This document shows positions 1 to 7,675 of a stretch of 64,000 nt of DNA, piece by piece (positions within the stretch are counted from its first letter, which is position 1; each line of letters begins with the position of its first letter). A model generated the notes under the pieces. The model was given only the letters and a program-made list of their open reading frames with translations, did not search any database and had not been told where the DNA came from. The stretch comes from Stenotrophomonas sp. 24(2023) (lineage in GTDB: Bacteria; Pseudomonadota; Gammaproteobacteria; Xanthomonadales; Xanthomonadaceae): the NCBI RefSeq assembly GCF_030913365.1, contig NZ_CP133160.1:3138001-3202000 (forward strand), given 5' to 3'. A program made the position numbers and the translations under genes.

Positions 1-596
1 CCCAGCCCGGAGATCCTAGCGCTCAAGAGGGCGGCTTCCGGCAGGCGCTGCCGTCCCGACGCCCCCCCGAGAGGGTGTATCTCCTGACGAGTTCTCCCTC
101 GGCTGGATCCCTCGTAGCCGATCCTCTGGTCTTCGCGTCCGTCAGGACCCTGTCTCGGGAGCTCTGCATGCCCTTGCGGCCTCTGCCATGTATGAAGCCC
201 TGCTTCCGATCCGCGTCATACCGAGCCTGTGTGACGTGATCATTAGCCGGAGATCTGGGTGATGCAGTTGTCGTTCAAGCACTGATAGCGCAAGTCTGTC
301 TCTACCGGCCGGGTGCCGGTGCGGGCAGGGCTGACCGTCACTTTCGCGAGCGCGAGGAATGCTGCCGTTTGCCCCATGCTAAGCGCTACTAAAGCGCATG
401 CTGCCTGAGTTCAGCACGCAGGACGCGGGCAGCGGTGTATGAGTCGGTGCCTGCACTCGCGAGACATGGGGGCCATGTATGAAGCGTACGGTGGTGTTTG
501 GCCTTGTAAGGGCGGTTAAAAATGTGTGCCCTTCAAGTCTCATCCCCTGCGACCGATATGCTCAAGGATGCATAAAACAATCACCGGGACGGCTAC
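1..596. other. Gene-free stretch at left edge
   Basis: I see no convincing gene here. Short open frames exist on both strands, but none has a ribosome binding site or recognisable protein motifs. Gene-poor DNA like this is typical of the margin of an integrated element. The stretch may also hold remnants too decayed to read. Confidence 0.4.
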
Positions 597-935
597 ATGG
601 ATCGTTGGACGTGGATGATGGTAAGGATGTATGTGCCCGCACTTGGGGTCTTGGCGCTAGGGTTGCTACTGATGCTACCGTTGGGAACGCTCCGGGAGAG
701 TCCGGTGCTTGCAGGGGTGTATGCGATGGTGCGATGGGTCCCGGCGTTGGCTATCGCTGTATCGGTCACCCTTGGACTTGTCGCTACTCTAAGGCTTTGG
801 CGCTGGGATCAAGGGCGCAGCGCTTTGGTTTGCGAATGCGGTGGCTTGCTAGGACGGGAGCGTCGTGGGCGTTTTGGTGCATATCGAAAGTGTCTCGCCT
901 GCAACCGCAACGTCAATGATAGGTACTACACGTAG
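597..935 (+). CDS. Small membrane protein with C-terminal zinc-ribbon-like cysteines
   Basis: This 112-residue protein has two hydrophobic segments (about residues 10-32 and 45-65) and a cytosolic-looking C-terminal tail. The tail has a CEC motif and, about 18 residues later, a CLAC motif, which together could hold a structural zinc. I do not recognise the family. A longer overlapping frame (479-919) has no membrane segments or motifs and is less plausible. The ribosome binding site is weak. It stands alone, with gene-free DNA on both sides. Confidence is moderate because the hydrophobic pattern and paired cysteines look like a real protein. Confidence 0.5.
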   Translation: MDRWTWMMVRMYVPALGVLALGLLLMLPLGTLRESPVLAGVYAMVRWVPALAIAVSVTLGLVATLRLWRWDQGRSALVCECGGLLGRERRGRFGAYRKCLACNRNVNDRYYT

Positions 936-1716
936 GTTCGGTTCCGGGTCCGTACACCACAAGCCGCTGTCCGCCTTGAAAAGCAGGCATGAGCCCCATC
1001 TGGCTTTCCCTTGGGGTTTCACGGGCCCGAATTAGCTCAAAGTGACGGCTCCCCGGCTTACAAGGCACTTATCGGCACCTTGGCGGCCAGTTGAGGCTGG
1101 CTAAGTCGTTGTTCCCAAAGGACATCCGGCTATCTCTGGTGCCATGAGTAACTGCATCAGTACTGCAGCGCTCTTCGAACTGGATCGTTCCCCCCCCCCG
1201 TCTTGTGTGCCCAGGCCGTGCCCAAAGGTCACCCTTGGGTGGATTTCGCTGAAAATGTAAGGCTAAAAGATGCCATTTTAGGGGGCGCTTGTTGGACTGG
1301 CCTTGTCGGCTGTATCGTGCTTATTCGGAGGCGGGTTCAAGACACTTGCTGTCTTGAGGCTTGTGTTCTCGCAAGTGCTTGTTTGCGCTCCAGTCCACTA
1401 ATAGACTGGGAAAGGGGTGATTTGCATCAAGGGATCCAAGTCTCAGTGCAGACGAGGAATGTTCGCTCGTCCGTGCCGAAGTGAACGGAGGTGTAGATGC
1501 ACCACGTAAGAGCGATAGTTGAAGTGGCATTGGTTGTCTGACAGGAGACTGCCCAAGCAGCAGAGACCTTAACTTAATTGGCTCCTTGCTGCCCGGGCTA
1601 GCAGTTTTTAGCAAAGATCGCAAGGCGCCTGCAATCCAAGCTGGATCGTTGCCGTCCTGCGGTATCAGTTGCAGCTAGCATTTCTATCTCCCAGGGGGGG
1701 CGTAGTGGTTGTGGAA
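936..1716. other. Gene-free stretch before the five-gene operon
   Basis: About 780 bases with no supportable gene. Frames at 1203-1484 (+) and 1321-1623 and 1598-1939 (-) lack motifs, and the last overlaps the HIT gene in antisense. It contains a run of ten C at 1190-1199. The promoter of the downstream operon should lie here, but I could not pick out a convincing -35/-10 pair. Confidence 0.4.
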
Positions 1717-2355
1717 ATGGACCCAACGAAAATGACCGCGGCAGACGGATGCTTCTTGTGTGCGCCGCCTGAGGACCTTGTGTTTGCGAGAAAAGGGGGG
1801 GCTTATGCCCTGTGTGGCCTTGGCCCGATCGTCCCTTACTATACGATTGTAGCCACGCAAGAGCATGTCCCCTCTTGGGCTGACGATCATTCAGATGGTG
1901 GAAATTCGCTCTTCCCGCTTCTATCGGAAATACGTGCAATGTTTCGACGGATGGGGATGGAGGTTGCCGTTGGAGAGCATGGGAGAGTTCCCCTATGCGT
2001 CGAGACCTTGGTTGCCGACAGGCACTGCTATCACGCGCATCTTCTTGTGTTTCCTGATGTTCCCCAGCAGAGTCCTGAGTTGTTATCTAACTTTGGCGTC
2101 ACTGCAAATTACTCCGAATGGAGTGATTCTCTAGGGGCTGCAGGTCCTGGCGAGTATTTTCTATTATCTCAGGGCGAGCGCTCGTGGGATATTTGCTCGG
2201 AGCCAAGCGGGGCTCCCCGTCAGCTGCTAAGAAGAATGATAGCTAGTTCGATTGACAGAACAGAGCTTGCCTCTTGGAGGGATTATCCAAATCGCGACGA
2301 CGCTCTCCGTTACGCTAAGGAGCTTCGCGAAGAGTGGGAAAAACGCCATGGTTGA
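1717..2355 (+). CDS. HIT-superfamily nucleotide-binding protein (operon gene 1)
   Basis: The 212-residue protein shows features of HIT-family nucleotide hydrolases/transferases: an N-terminal CFLC cysteine pair (residues 12-15), an EHG segment (87-89), and an HCYHAHLLVFP motif. The last puts histidines at 103, 106 and 108 in a HxxHxH arrangement ending in proline. Family members bind a nucleotide phosphate with this triad and often cleave or transfer nucleoside monophosphates; the substrate here is unknown. I chose the ATG directly before DPTKMTAADG. The frame is also open upstream to a TTG at 1669. The last eight bases overlap the next gene, which indicates translational coupling. It is the first gene of the five-gene unit. 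Confidence 0.72.
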   Translation: MDPTKMTAADGCFLCAPPEDLVFARKGGAYALCGLGPIVPYYTIVATQEHVPSWADDHSDGGNSLFPLLSEIRAMFRRMGMEVAVGEHGRVPLCVETLVADRHCYHAHLLVFPDVPQQSPELLSNFGVTANYSEWSDSLGAAGPGEYFLLSQGERSWDICSEPSGAPRQLLRRMIASSIDRTELASWRDYPNRDDALRYAKELREEWEKRHG

Positions 2356-3538
2356 TAACATCGCCGGGCACGCACTGGATTTGCTATCCAACCGATTCTC
2401 TGAGTCGAGCGTCGAGGGAAAAGCGGGGCGAGGATGGGGGCAATTTATTGATGGAGATAGAGGGCATACGCAGATCGGACCCTATGGAACATCTGCCGGC
2501 CTGATCGTTAGTGCCCTCGCAAACGGTCAAGTTGACCTGCCTGCGAACAATGAGGCCGTTAAAGAGCTAGAAAATGAATGGAATTTGTACAGGAAGGGCG
2601 GGAGCGAGCAGCTCAAGCTTTTCTCTCAGAACGTTCGCTTGGCGCTCGTTCTGCTGGCTGTTCGAATGGCAGGTGCGCATTTTTCGAAGTTTGCGGATGA
2701 CATCCGAAGCGAGCTGATCGCCCGGCAGCTTTCCAATGGCTCCTGGGGGGAGTGGTGGGTTAGCAATAGTGAGCACGATGAGCGTAGTAGGACGCTTGCT
2801 TCGTCCATGGTAGTGCTGGGTCTCTCGCTGATGGCGCCTGGAAAGATGGGGGTGTGTGATGTTTCGGTGAAGTGGGCTCGTAATCAGTCGCCGTTGCCAA
2901 TGTCTGGCGCGGGTAAGTCAAAGCTGGATTCGGTGATGCACACGTTGGCTGTTGTGGTGAATCGCCAAGAAAATATGAGTGAGTTCTACCGCATTCTGAG
3001 ATCCTCCGCCTGGCGAGATCTAATGCAGGAGGGAGACTACCTTGCTGTTCACTTCTATGACTACAAATGGCGCGTAAAGAAGCGCCTTCTTCATGGTCGT
3101 GAATATGTTATTGCCCCCGTTAATCTGTTAGTTGGAATTGCGACGCTTCAGTGTAAGCAGAAGACAATGGCCTCATTGGTGGGCCTCGATTTGGCAAGCT
3201 CCGTGGCGCTGTCGATGATGTCGAAGAATGGACTGTATATCGTTGGCGAGGGTGCTAGGGCTTCTTCGCTAAATCAGGCCTGGGCTTCGATTCTCGTTGC
3301 AAGCAGTGCGGTCGATTTCGGGTCGCAAAATTTTCTGCGGATGGTACTTTTTCTCTTCAAGAAGCGGAAGAACAAGTTTTTTGATAAGTGGTTTCCAGCG
3401 ATCTCTGTATGTCTTGGGACCTTCCTGTCTGCGTGTGCGCCAGATGTTCCCGCCGCGAAGGGTTCAGCTGCTGTGCTTCTCGTTATTCTGGGGTGGATAA
3501 CGGCTAGCTCAATCAGTTCGGTCTTGCGAAGGTCATGA
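2348..3538 (+). CDS. Alpha/alpha-toroid-like (prenyltransferase/squalene-cyclase repeat) protein with C-terminal membrane hairpin
   Basis: I do not know the exact family of this 396-residue protein. Two segments resemble repeats of alpha/alpha-barrel terpenoid cyclase or prenyltransferase folds: a GWGQF..GPYGTSAGL stretch near residues 29-52, and QLSNGSWGEWW near 127-138 followed by a helix (RTLASSMVVLGLSL). The last 60 residues contain two hydrophobic segments separated by a short polar loop, so it is probably membrane-anchored at its C-terminus. The ATG at 2348 overlaps the end of the HIT gene, and the 3' end overlaps the next gene as ATGA. Whether it is catalytic or a scaffold or sensor cannot be told from sequence. 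Confidence 0.68.
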   Translation: MVDNIAGHALDLLSNRFSESSVEGKAGRGWGQFIDGDRGHTQIGPYGTSAGLIVSALANGQVDLPANNEAVKELENEWNLYRKGGSEQLKLFSQNVRLALVLLAVRMAGAHFSKFADDIRSELIARQLSNGSWGEWWVSNSEHDERSRTLASSMVVLGLSLMAPGKMGVCDVSVKWARNQSPLPMSGAGKSKLDSVMHTLAVVVNRQENMSEFYRILRSSAWRDLMQEGDYLAVHFYDYKWRVKKRLLHGREYVIAPVNLLVGIATLQCKQKTMASLVGLDLASSVALSMMSKNGLYIVGEGARASSLNQAWASILVASSAVDFGSQNFLRMVLFLFKKRKNKFFDKWFPAISVCLGTFLSACAPDVPAAKGSAAVLLVILGWITASSISSVLRRS

Positions 3539-4791
3539 GGATCTTCGATCCTCTTTATGGTGCATTCGACGTGCCGAAGTATGTCGAGGCCCTCGCGCTC
3601 GCCCCGGAGGTAAGGCGCCTTGGGAGCGTCCGACTTCTCAATACAACTGCGCCAACTACCGCGACGCTAGGTGATCTTCGCCGCTTTTCCCATACGATGG
3701 GCGTATTGCACATCTGCACGACCGCACGGTTGGCAGCTTTTGACGAGGAGGAGCGAAAGGCTCTGATAGCGTGCGTTCTAGTCCATGATGTGGGAACTCC
3801 TCCCTTTGGTCACCTCTTCGAGACGTTGCTCGCTGAGGAGATCGGCTGGAATCACGAGAGAGTCGCGAGTGACGTTCTCCTCGGGCAGAGTGTTTCCTCT
3901 AATGTCGCGCACGCAGTGTTCGCGAATAGAGGTGTCGGATTCTTAAAGATCCTTGGACGAAATGGCATTGATCAACGTCTGGTGCTCGACATCCTCTCTA
4001 AGCGCCATCCGCTGTCTGTTCTTCTATTCGGGACTTTGGATTTCGACAATCTTGATAACGTCGCCAGAATGGGGTGGGCTCTCGGACTAGAGTTTGATAA
4101 GAAATTTCCTTCGCGGCTCGCATCCCAGCTAGATGTTACGAGGGCCGGATGCTTAGTGCTATCAAGCGAATGGTCAGTTGACGTTCTAGAATGGCTTGCA
4201 CTGCGAAAGCGTGTCTACGAGGTGCTATTTTTTGACGCAATGACGGTTGCATCTCAGGCTGTGCTGTCTAGGGCTGTAGGGCAAGTTATGAGCTCGTCTG
4301 AAGTCTCGGTCGACGATTGGTCGCTGACTGATGAGCAGCTGTTGGCAAAAATGGCGGCAAGTCGATTCGTTGACAAACGCTTGCTAGATTCTTTTTTTGG
4401 TCAGCTCCCCTTGCTTGCTTACTGCATCCATTTGCGGTCGGGTACGGCTCTTGATACTTTGAGTAGGCGTGAAATTTATAATCATATTTGCAGTTCCTTG
4501 TCTGCTGATCTTAAGTCTGATGTATTGCCTTTTGTTCAAAGAGATAAAAGAACGTTTGGCAGAAGAATGGTTTTTAACGCGCCCGACTCACTAAGTGGTT
4601 GGTCTGTTGGTGAGGATTCAGGTGGCGTCGTGGTTTATGCATTCCTTTTTTCTGGAAGTCTTCATAAGGCTGCGAGAATTGAGGCGGTAAGACGATTCCT
4701 GTGCGAACTGGAGATCGACGAGGGCCAGGTGTTGCGAGTTTCCATTGAGCGCGAGATTCTTAATGAAATCCAGAGTAGCTTCAGTTTCTAG
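3535..4791 (+). CDS. HD-domain phosphohydrolase, dNTPase/COG1078-like
   Basis: The 418-residue protein has the intact metal-binding set of HD phosphohydrolases: RRFSHTMGVLHI with His53, LVHDVGTPPFGH with His84-Asp85 and His93, and a downstream LDFDNLDNVARM segment with aspartates at 169, 171 and 174. The pattern 'RRL..tRFxHSLGV..HD.G..PFxH' is typical of the dGTPase/SAMHD1-like branch, which hydrolyses dNTPs or other nucleotides. The substrate here is inferred only as a nucleotide. The ATG overlaps the preceding stop (ATGA). The C-terminal third is divergent. In an operon with a HIT protein and a DNA methyltransferase, it plausibly acts on nucleotides or modified nucleotides. Confidence 0.78.
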   Translation: MRIFDPLYGAFDVPKYVEALALAPEVRRLGSVRLLNTTAPTTATLGDLRRFSHTMGVLHICTTARLAAFDEEERKALIACVLVHDVGTPPFGHLFETLLAEEIGWNHERVASDVLLGQSVSSNVAHAVFANRGVGFLKILGRNGIDQRLVLDILSKRHPLSVLLFGTLDFDNLDNVARMGWALGLEFDKKFPSRLASQLDVTRAGCLVLSSEWSVDVLEWLALRKRVYEVLFFDAMTVASQAVLSRAVGQVMSSSEVSVDDWSLTDEQLLAKMAASRFVDKRLLDSFFGQLPLLAYCIHLRSGTALDTLSRREIYNHICSSLSADLKSDVLPFVQRDKRTFGRRMVFNAPDSLSGWSVGEDSGGVVVYAFLFSGSLHKAARIEAVRRFLCELEIDEGQVLRVSIEREILNEIQSSFSF

Positions 4792-4801
4792 GCTGCGGGA
4801 C

Positions 4802-5917
4802 ATGAATTGGGACTTTGAGGGGGCTCGCAGCGAGTCCGAATTTTCGGCGCTGCACTGGCACCCTTGTAGGTTTGTTTCGCAGATCCCGGCGGGGTTGATT
4901 AGTTTGTTATCTGACGAAGGCGATGTCGTGCTCGATCCTTTTCTTGGCTCGGGCACTACATTGGTTGAGGCGCAGCGTCTGAAGCGGCGGGGAATCGGTG
5001 TCGAGATTAATCCGGTTGCTGCGATGATCGCTTCGGGGAAAACTATTCCGAAGCGCCAGGCTGTAATCAAAAGAGCACTTCACGAATTGGCTGAGTTGGC
5101 GCGCGACCAGCTGGAAGGGGACTTGTTGAGGGCGCGCAAGCGGCAGCCGATTCTTCACCCTCCAACAGTGCAGATGGATAAGTGGTACATGCCTGACGTT
5201 GGGCGGCAGCTGAGTGTGCTTTGGGGGCTGTTGAATAGCTTGCGGGGCGATTCAAGCAAGCTTGGACATTTGGCCTTCTCTTCGATTCTTATTAGAGTCT
5301 GTCGAGAGACCAGACATTGGGGTTATATCTGCGACAATACTATGCCGTTGTCGAGCCGGCGGGCTGATGTCCTGATTGAGTTTCTTCGCTCCCTGTTGAT
5401 GATCGAGCGAGCCTACGCTGCGCGAGAGCTTTATCTCGGGCCGGGCGAACGTTTGCGGCGGGCTCAAGTAATAAATGGTGATGCGCTGGTGGAACTGGCG
5501 CGCTTGAAGGGCTCGGTCAATCTTGTTGTGACGTCGCCGCCTTACTTCGGAGTCAGCGACTACGCAAAGTCTCAGAGGCTAACAGCCGAATGGATGGGTG
5601 CCGATGTGGAGCCTGTACGTCTCAAAGAGATTGGGGCTCGAAGTAAGAGGCATCGTAAGGACGCCTACGAAAGTTACATGAGTGAGCTTGTTCGCGTAAT
5701 GGATGCTTGTCGCGAGAAATTGGTGGAGGGTGGCTTCTGCTGTCTGGTGGTCGGTGAGTCAGCTTCTAGGCGTGGGTACATCGCGCAGTTGCATGATGCT
5801 ATGGAAGGCATAGGGTTTCAAACTGTGCATTTGGTTGAGCGCGCGGTTTCCGAGCAGAGAAGGCAGAATCCCAGTATTCTTTCTGAGCAGATTGCTGTGT
5901 ATCGGAGGGTTAGATGA
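4802..5917 (+). CDS. DNA methyltransferase, N4/N6 amino type, motif I before TSPPY
   Basis: This is a SAM-dependent DNA methylase of about 371 residues. The SAM-binding motif I (DPFLGSGTT, residues 45-53, followed by GIGVEINP) comes first, and the catalytic motif IV (TSPPYFGVSDY, from residue 244) comes some 200 residues later. TSPPY is the exocyclic-amino class signature, most often N4-cytosine. The HWHPCRF..QIP stretch just before motif I is usual in a widespread permuted family. I chose the ATG 10 bases after the HD stop; an in-frame ATG at 4763 would overlap that gene. No restriction endonuclease is adjacent. The 3' end overlaps the next gene by ATGA. Confidence 0.82.
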   Translation: MNWDFEGARSESEFSALHWHPCRFVSQIPAGLISLLSDEGDVVLDPFLGSGTTLVEAQRLKRRGIGVEINPVAAMIASGKTIPKRQAVIKRALHELAELARDQLEGDLLRARKRQPILHPPTVQMDKWYMPDVGRQLSVLWGLLNSLRGDSSKLGHLAFSSILIRVCRETRHWGYICDNTMPLSSRRADVLIEFLRSLLMIERAYAARELYLGPGERLRRAQVINGDALVELARLKGSVNLVVTSPPYFGVSDYAKSQRLTAEWMGADVEPVRLKEIGARSKRHRKDAYESYMSELVRVMDACREKLVEGGFCCLVVGESASRRGYIAQLHDAMEGIGFQTVHLVERAVSEQRRQNPSILSEQIAVYRRVR

Positions 5918-6930
5918 GTACGCTTCTGGACATTGGCGAACGAGAGATTATTCGAAGGTTTCTTTCTCCGCTCGTGGATGGGTTGGGCGACGACTGTGCT
6001 CAGGTGCAGGTCGATGCTGGCGTGGCTGTCTTAACGACAGATCCAGTTCCAATTCCTGCTGCTTACGTGATTGGTGGTGACGACGATAAGTATTGGGTCG
6101 GGTGGCTACTGGTTGTTATAAATGCGTCTGATCTTGCGGCATCTGGTTGTGATCCAATTGGTCTCCTCGCTGCTATAGAGTGCCCCTCTGACTGGAGTGT
6201 TCGTGTATTTGAGCGATTGGTAGAAGGCATTAGGGATGCGTGTTTGGCTCATAAGATCCGATACTTGGGTGGTAACCTCAAGGAGGCGGGGATTTTCTCT
6301 GCGACAGGCACGGGTATTGGCTTGTGTGTCGATAGACAGCCGCTAAGTCGTAGTGGAGCAACTAGTGGTGACTTAATCGTGCTAGTGGGGAAGCCTCCAG
6401 CGTTCTGGAGGGATGCTCTGGCGGTTCGCTCAGGACGGCAGGCGGATCGCACCGGCCCTTTGTTTCGACCCATTGCACAGAACGAGGTCATGGCTGCCCT
6501 CAGTCGGCAAGGCTTGGTTAAGGCGTCTATCGATAACTCCGATGGTTTATTGCCGAGTCTGCAGCAACTCGCAGTCGCAAGCTCGGTATCTATAACGCTT
6601 GATTTGGTGCAGATGCGTGGTGGGGGGGCTGCAGCACTAGGTGACTCGGATCCCGTGAGACTTATGCTCGGATGGGGCGATTGGAACATGGTTTGTGCGA
6701 TTGACCCGGTGAATTTTGAGCGCGTAAAGCTGGTTGCGAAAAGCAATGATAGCGACTGTATTGTTATTGGTGTTGCGGATTTTGGAAGTCAGGTGTATTG
6801 GGGGAGTGGTGATCATAAGACTGTTGTGCCAAGGCTTGAGTCCGAGCGTTTTGCGAAAGACTCTTGGTTTTCAGAGGGCATCGACGGCTATGTCTCGAGA
6901 CTAATGGCAATACCGATTCCGGAAGCATAA
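5914..6930 (+). CDS. ThiL/PurM-superfamily ATP-dependent enzyme (operon gene 5)
   Basis: The 338-residue protein follows the plan of thiamine-monophosphate kinase (ThiL) and AIR-synthase-related enzymes: GLGDDCAQV at 23-31, TTDPVP at 41-46, GWLLVVINASDLAASGCDP at 63-81, GGN..EAGIFSATGTGIG near 119-136, RSGATSGDLIVLVG near 147-159, and SIDNSDGLLPSLQQL near 205-219. These are the nucleotide and Mg-binding loops of the PurM fold, so ATP-dependent phosphorylation of a small molecule is likely. It is not obviously a housekeeping ThiL: thiamine genes are absent, the substrate loop after TTDPVP is divergent, and it is coupled (ATGA) to the methylase. The real substrate is unknown. Confidence 0.75.
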   Translation: MSTLLDIGEREIIRRFLSPLVDGLGDDCAQVQVDAGVAVLTTDPVPIPAAYVIGGDDDKYWVGWLLVVINASDLAASGCDPIGLLAAIECPSDWSVRVFERLVEGIRDACLAHKIRYLGGNLKEAGIFSATGTGIGLCVDRQPLSRSGATSGDLIVLVGKPPAFWRDALAVRSGRQADRTGPLFRPIAQNEVMAALSRQGLVKASIDNSDGLLPSLQQLAVASSVSITLDLVQMRGGGAAALGDSDPVRLMLGWGDWNMVCAIDPVNFERVKLVAKSNDSDCIVIGVADFGSQVYWGSGDHKTVVPRLESERFAKDSWFSEGIDGYVSRLMAIPIPEA

Positions 6931-7340
6931 GAAGTAAATTGTCTAGAGTCACTTAGAGGCCTCGCAACTATAAGCCATTGCTCAGGCCAGGTTTGTCGCT
7001 TTGCCGTAGGGGCGAGTCGCCAATGTTCCGGAGGTTATTTGGCGTTGCTCTTGCTTACGACGCTCCTCTGTACGTGCCTAGCTCTAGATTGCTCTTGTAG
7101 ATGAGGAAGGTCCTCATTTTCGCCCGCGTCGCGGATGGTCTGGGGTTATGCGCAACCCAAGGCTTAGGTGGCGCTTACCATCAGTTGGGGCAGTTCCGGC
7201 CGATCTTCGGAACGGCGTCGCCAAGCGAGCTCGGTAAGGCGTGCAGGAGGCAACGCTCCATGCCGGCCCGCTTGGCCAGAGTAGGGCCTATCCGGTCAGT
7301 TGCTAGTCTCCTGGGCCGATAGTAGGGGCACTAGGCTGGG
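6931..7340. other. Intergenic stretch between the operon and the tRNA remnant
   Basis: About 400 bases without a supportable gene. A 73-codon frame at 7101-7322 has no motif or ribosome binding site and is probably chance. The 5' half of the tRNA whose 3' half begins at 7341 is not found here, so that tRNA is genuinely truncated. Confidence 0.4.
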
Positions 7341-7385
7341 TTCGTAATGCGTAGGTCGCAGGTTCGACTCCTGTTTCCGGCACCA
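7341..7385 (+). repeat. 3' half of tRNA-Thr(CGU), probable attachment-site scar
   Basis: The stretch reads as an anticodon loop TTCGTAA (anticodon CGT, Thr), anticodon-stem 3' strand, variable loop, T arm with GGTTCGACTCC, acceptor 3' strand and CCA end. The upstream bases do not pair as a D arm, anticodon stem or acceptor 5' strand, so it is not a functional tRNA. Integrative elements commonly recreate exactly this 3' part of a tRNA when they insert. A second copy with five differences lies at 13618-13662. The five-gene operon therefore ends right at a probable element boundary. Confidence 0.65.
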
Positions 7386-7394
7386 TGTTTGATG

Positions 7395-7423
7395 AAAAGC
7401 CCCGGCCTTGGTCGGGGCTTTTT
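7395..7423 (+). terminator. Rho-independent terminator behind the tRNA remnant
   Basis: AAAAGCCCCGGCC and its complement flank a short TTGG loop, followed by a T run. This is a strong bidirectional-looking hairpin ten bases after the CCA end, as expected for the original tRNA terminator. A degraded version follows the second tRNA copy near 13670-13700. Confidence 0.8.
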
Positions 7424-7478
7424 GTTTGTGGTGGGATGTTGCCGGACCATGACCGGCGGAATGGGCAGCTGCTGGTCC

Positions 7479-7504
7479 GGTAGTGCCAGCCCATGGCTGG
7501 CAGC
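7479..7504 (+). repeat. Single GTAG-type REP palindrome
   Basis: GGTAGTGCCAGCC is followed by its near-complement (GGCTGGCAGC). The GTAG head and imperfect hairpin match the REP-like elements scattered through Stenotrophomonas genomes. The same type recurs at 29582 and 37556 in this window. Confidence 0.6.
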
Positions 7505-7675
7505 TCAGGAATTACAAACCTCGCGGCCAGCCCGGCTTCCCAGGCGCTTAGCTCTTCGCACTGTTCCTGACCTGCAAAGCACTGCTGGCCACTCCCGTGC
7601 TATGAATACTCAGCCTTGCTTTGAGGCACTTTCAGGGATTGGAAGGATGCGCAGGTTCGGGGGAACTGCAGGCGT

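Noticed and set aside
243-377. 44-codon minus-strand frame (MGQTAAFLALAKVTV..., two cysteines)
   Set aside because: No ribosome binding site, no recognisable motif, and too short to distinguish from chance.
1203-1484. 93-codon plus-strand frame
   Set aside because: Low-complexity, Cys-rich without order, no ribosome binding site; it starts next to a C10 run.
7101-7322. 73-codon frame before the tRNA remnant
   Set aside because: Composition is not protein-like and no start signal is present.
7341-7385. Functional tRNA-Thr gene
   Set aside because: The 5' half is missing: no D arm, and no acceptor or anticodon 5' strands upstream.
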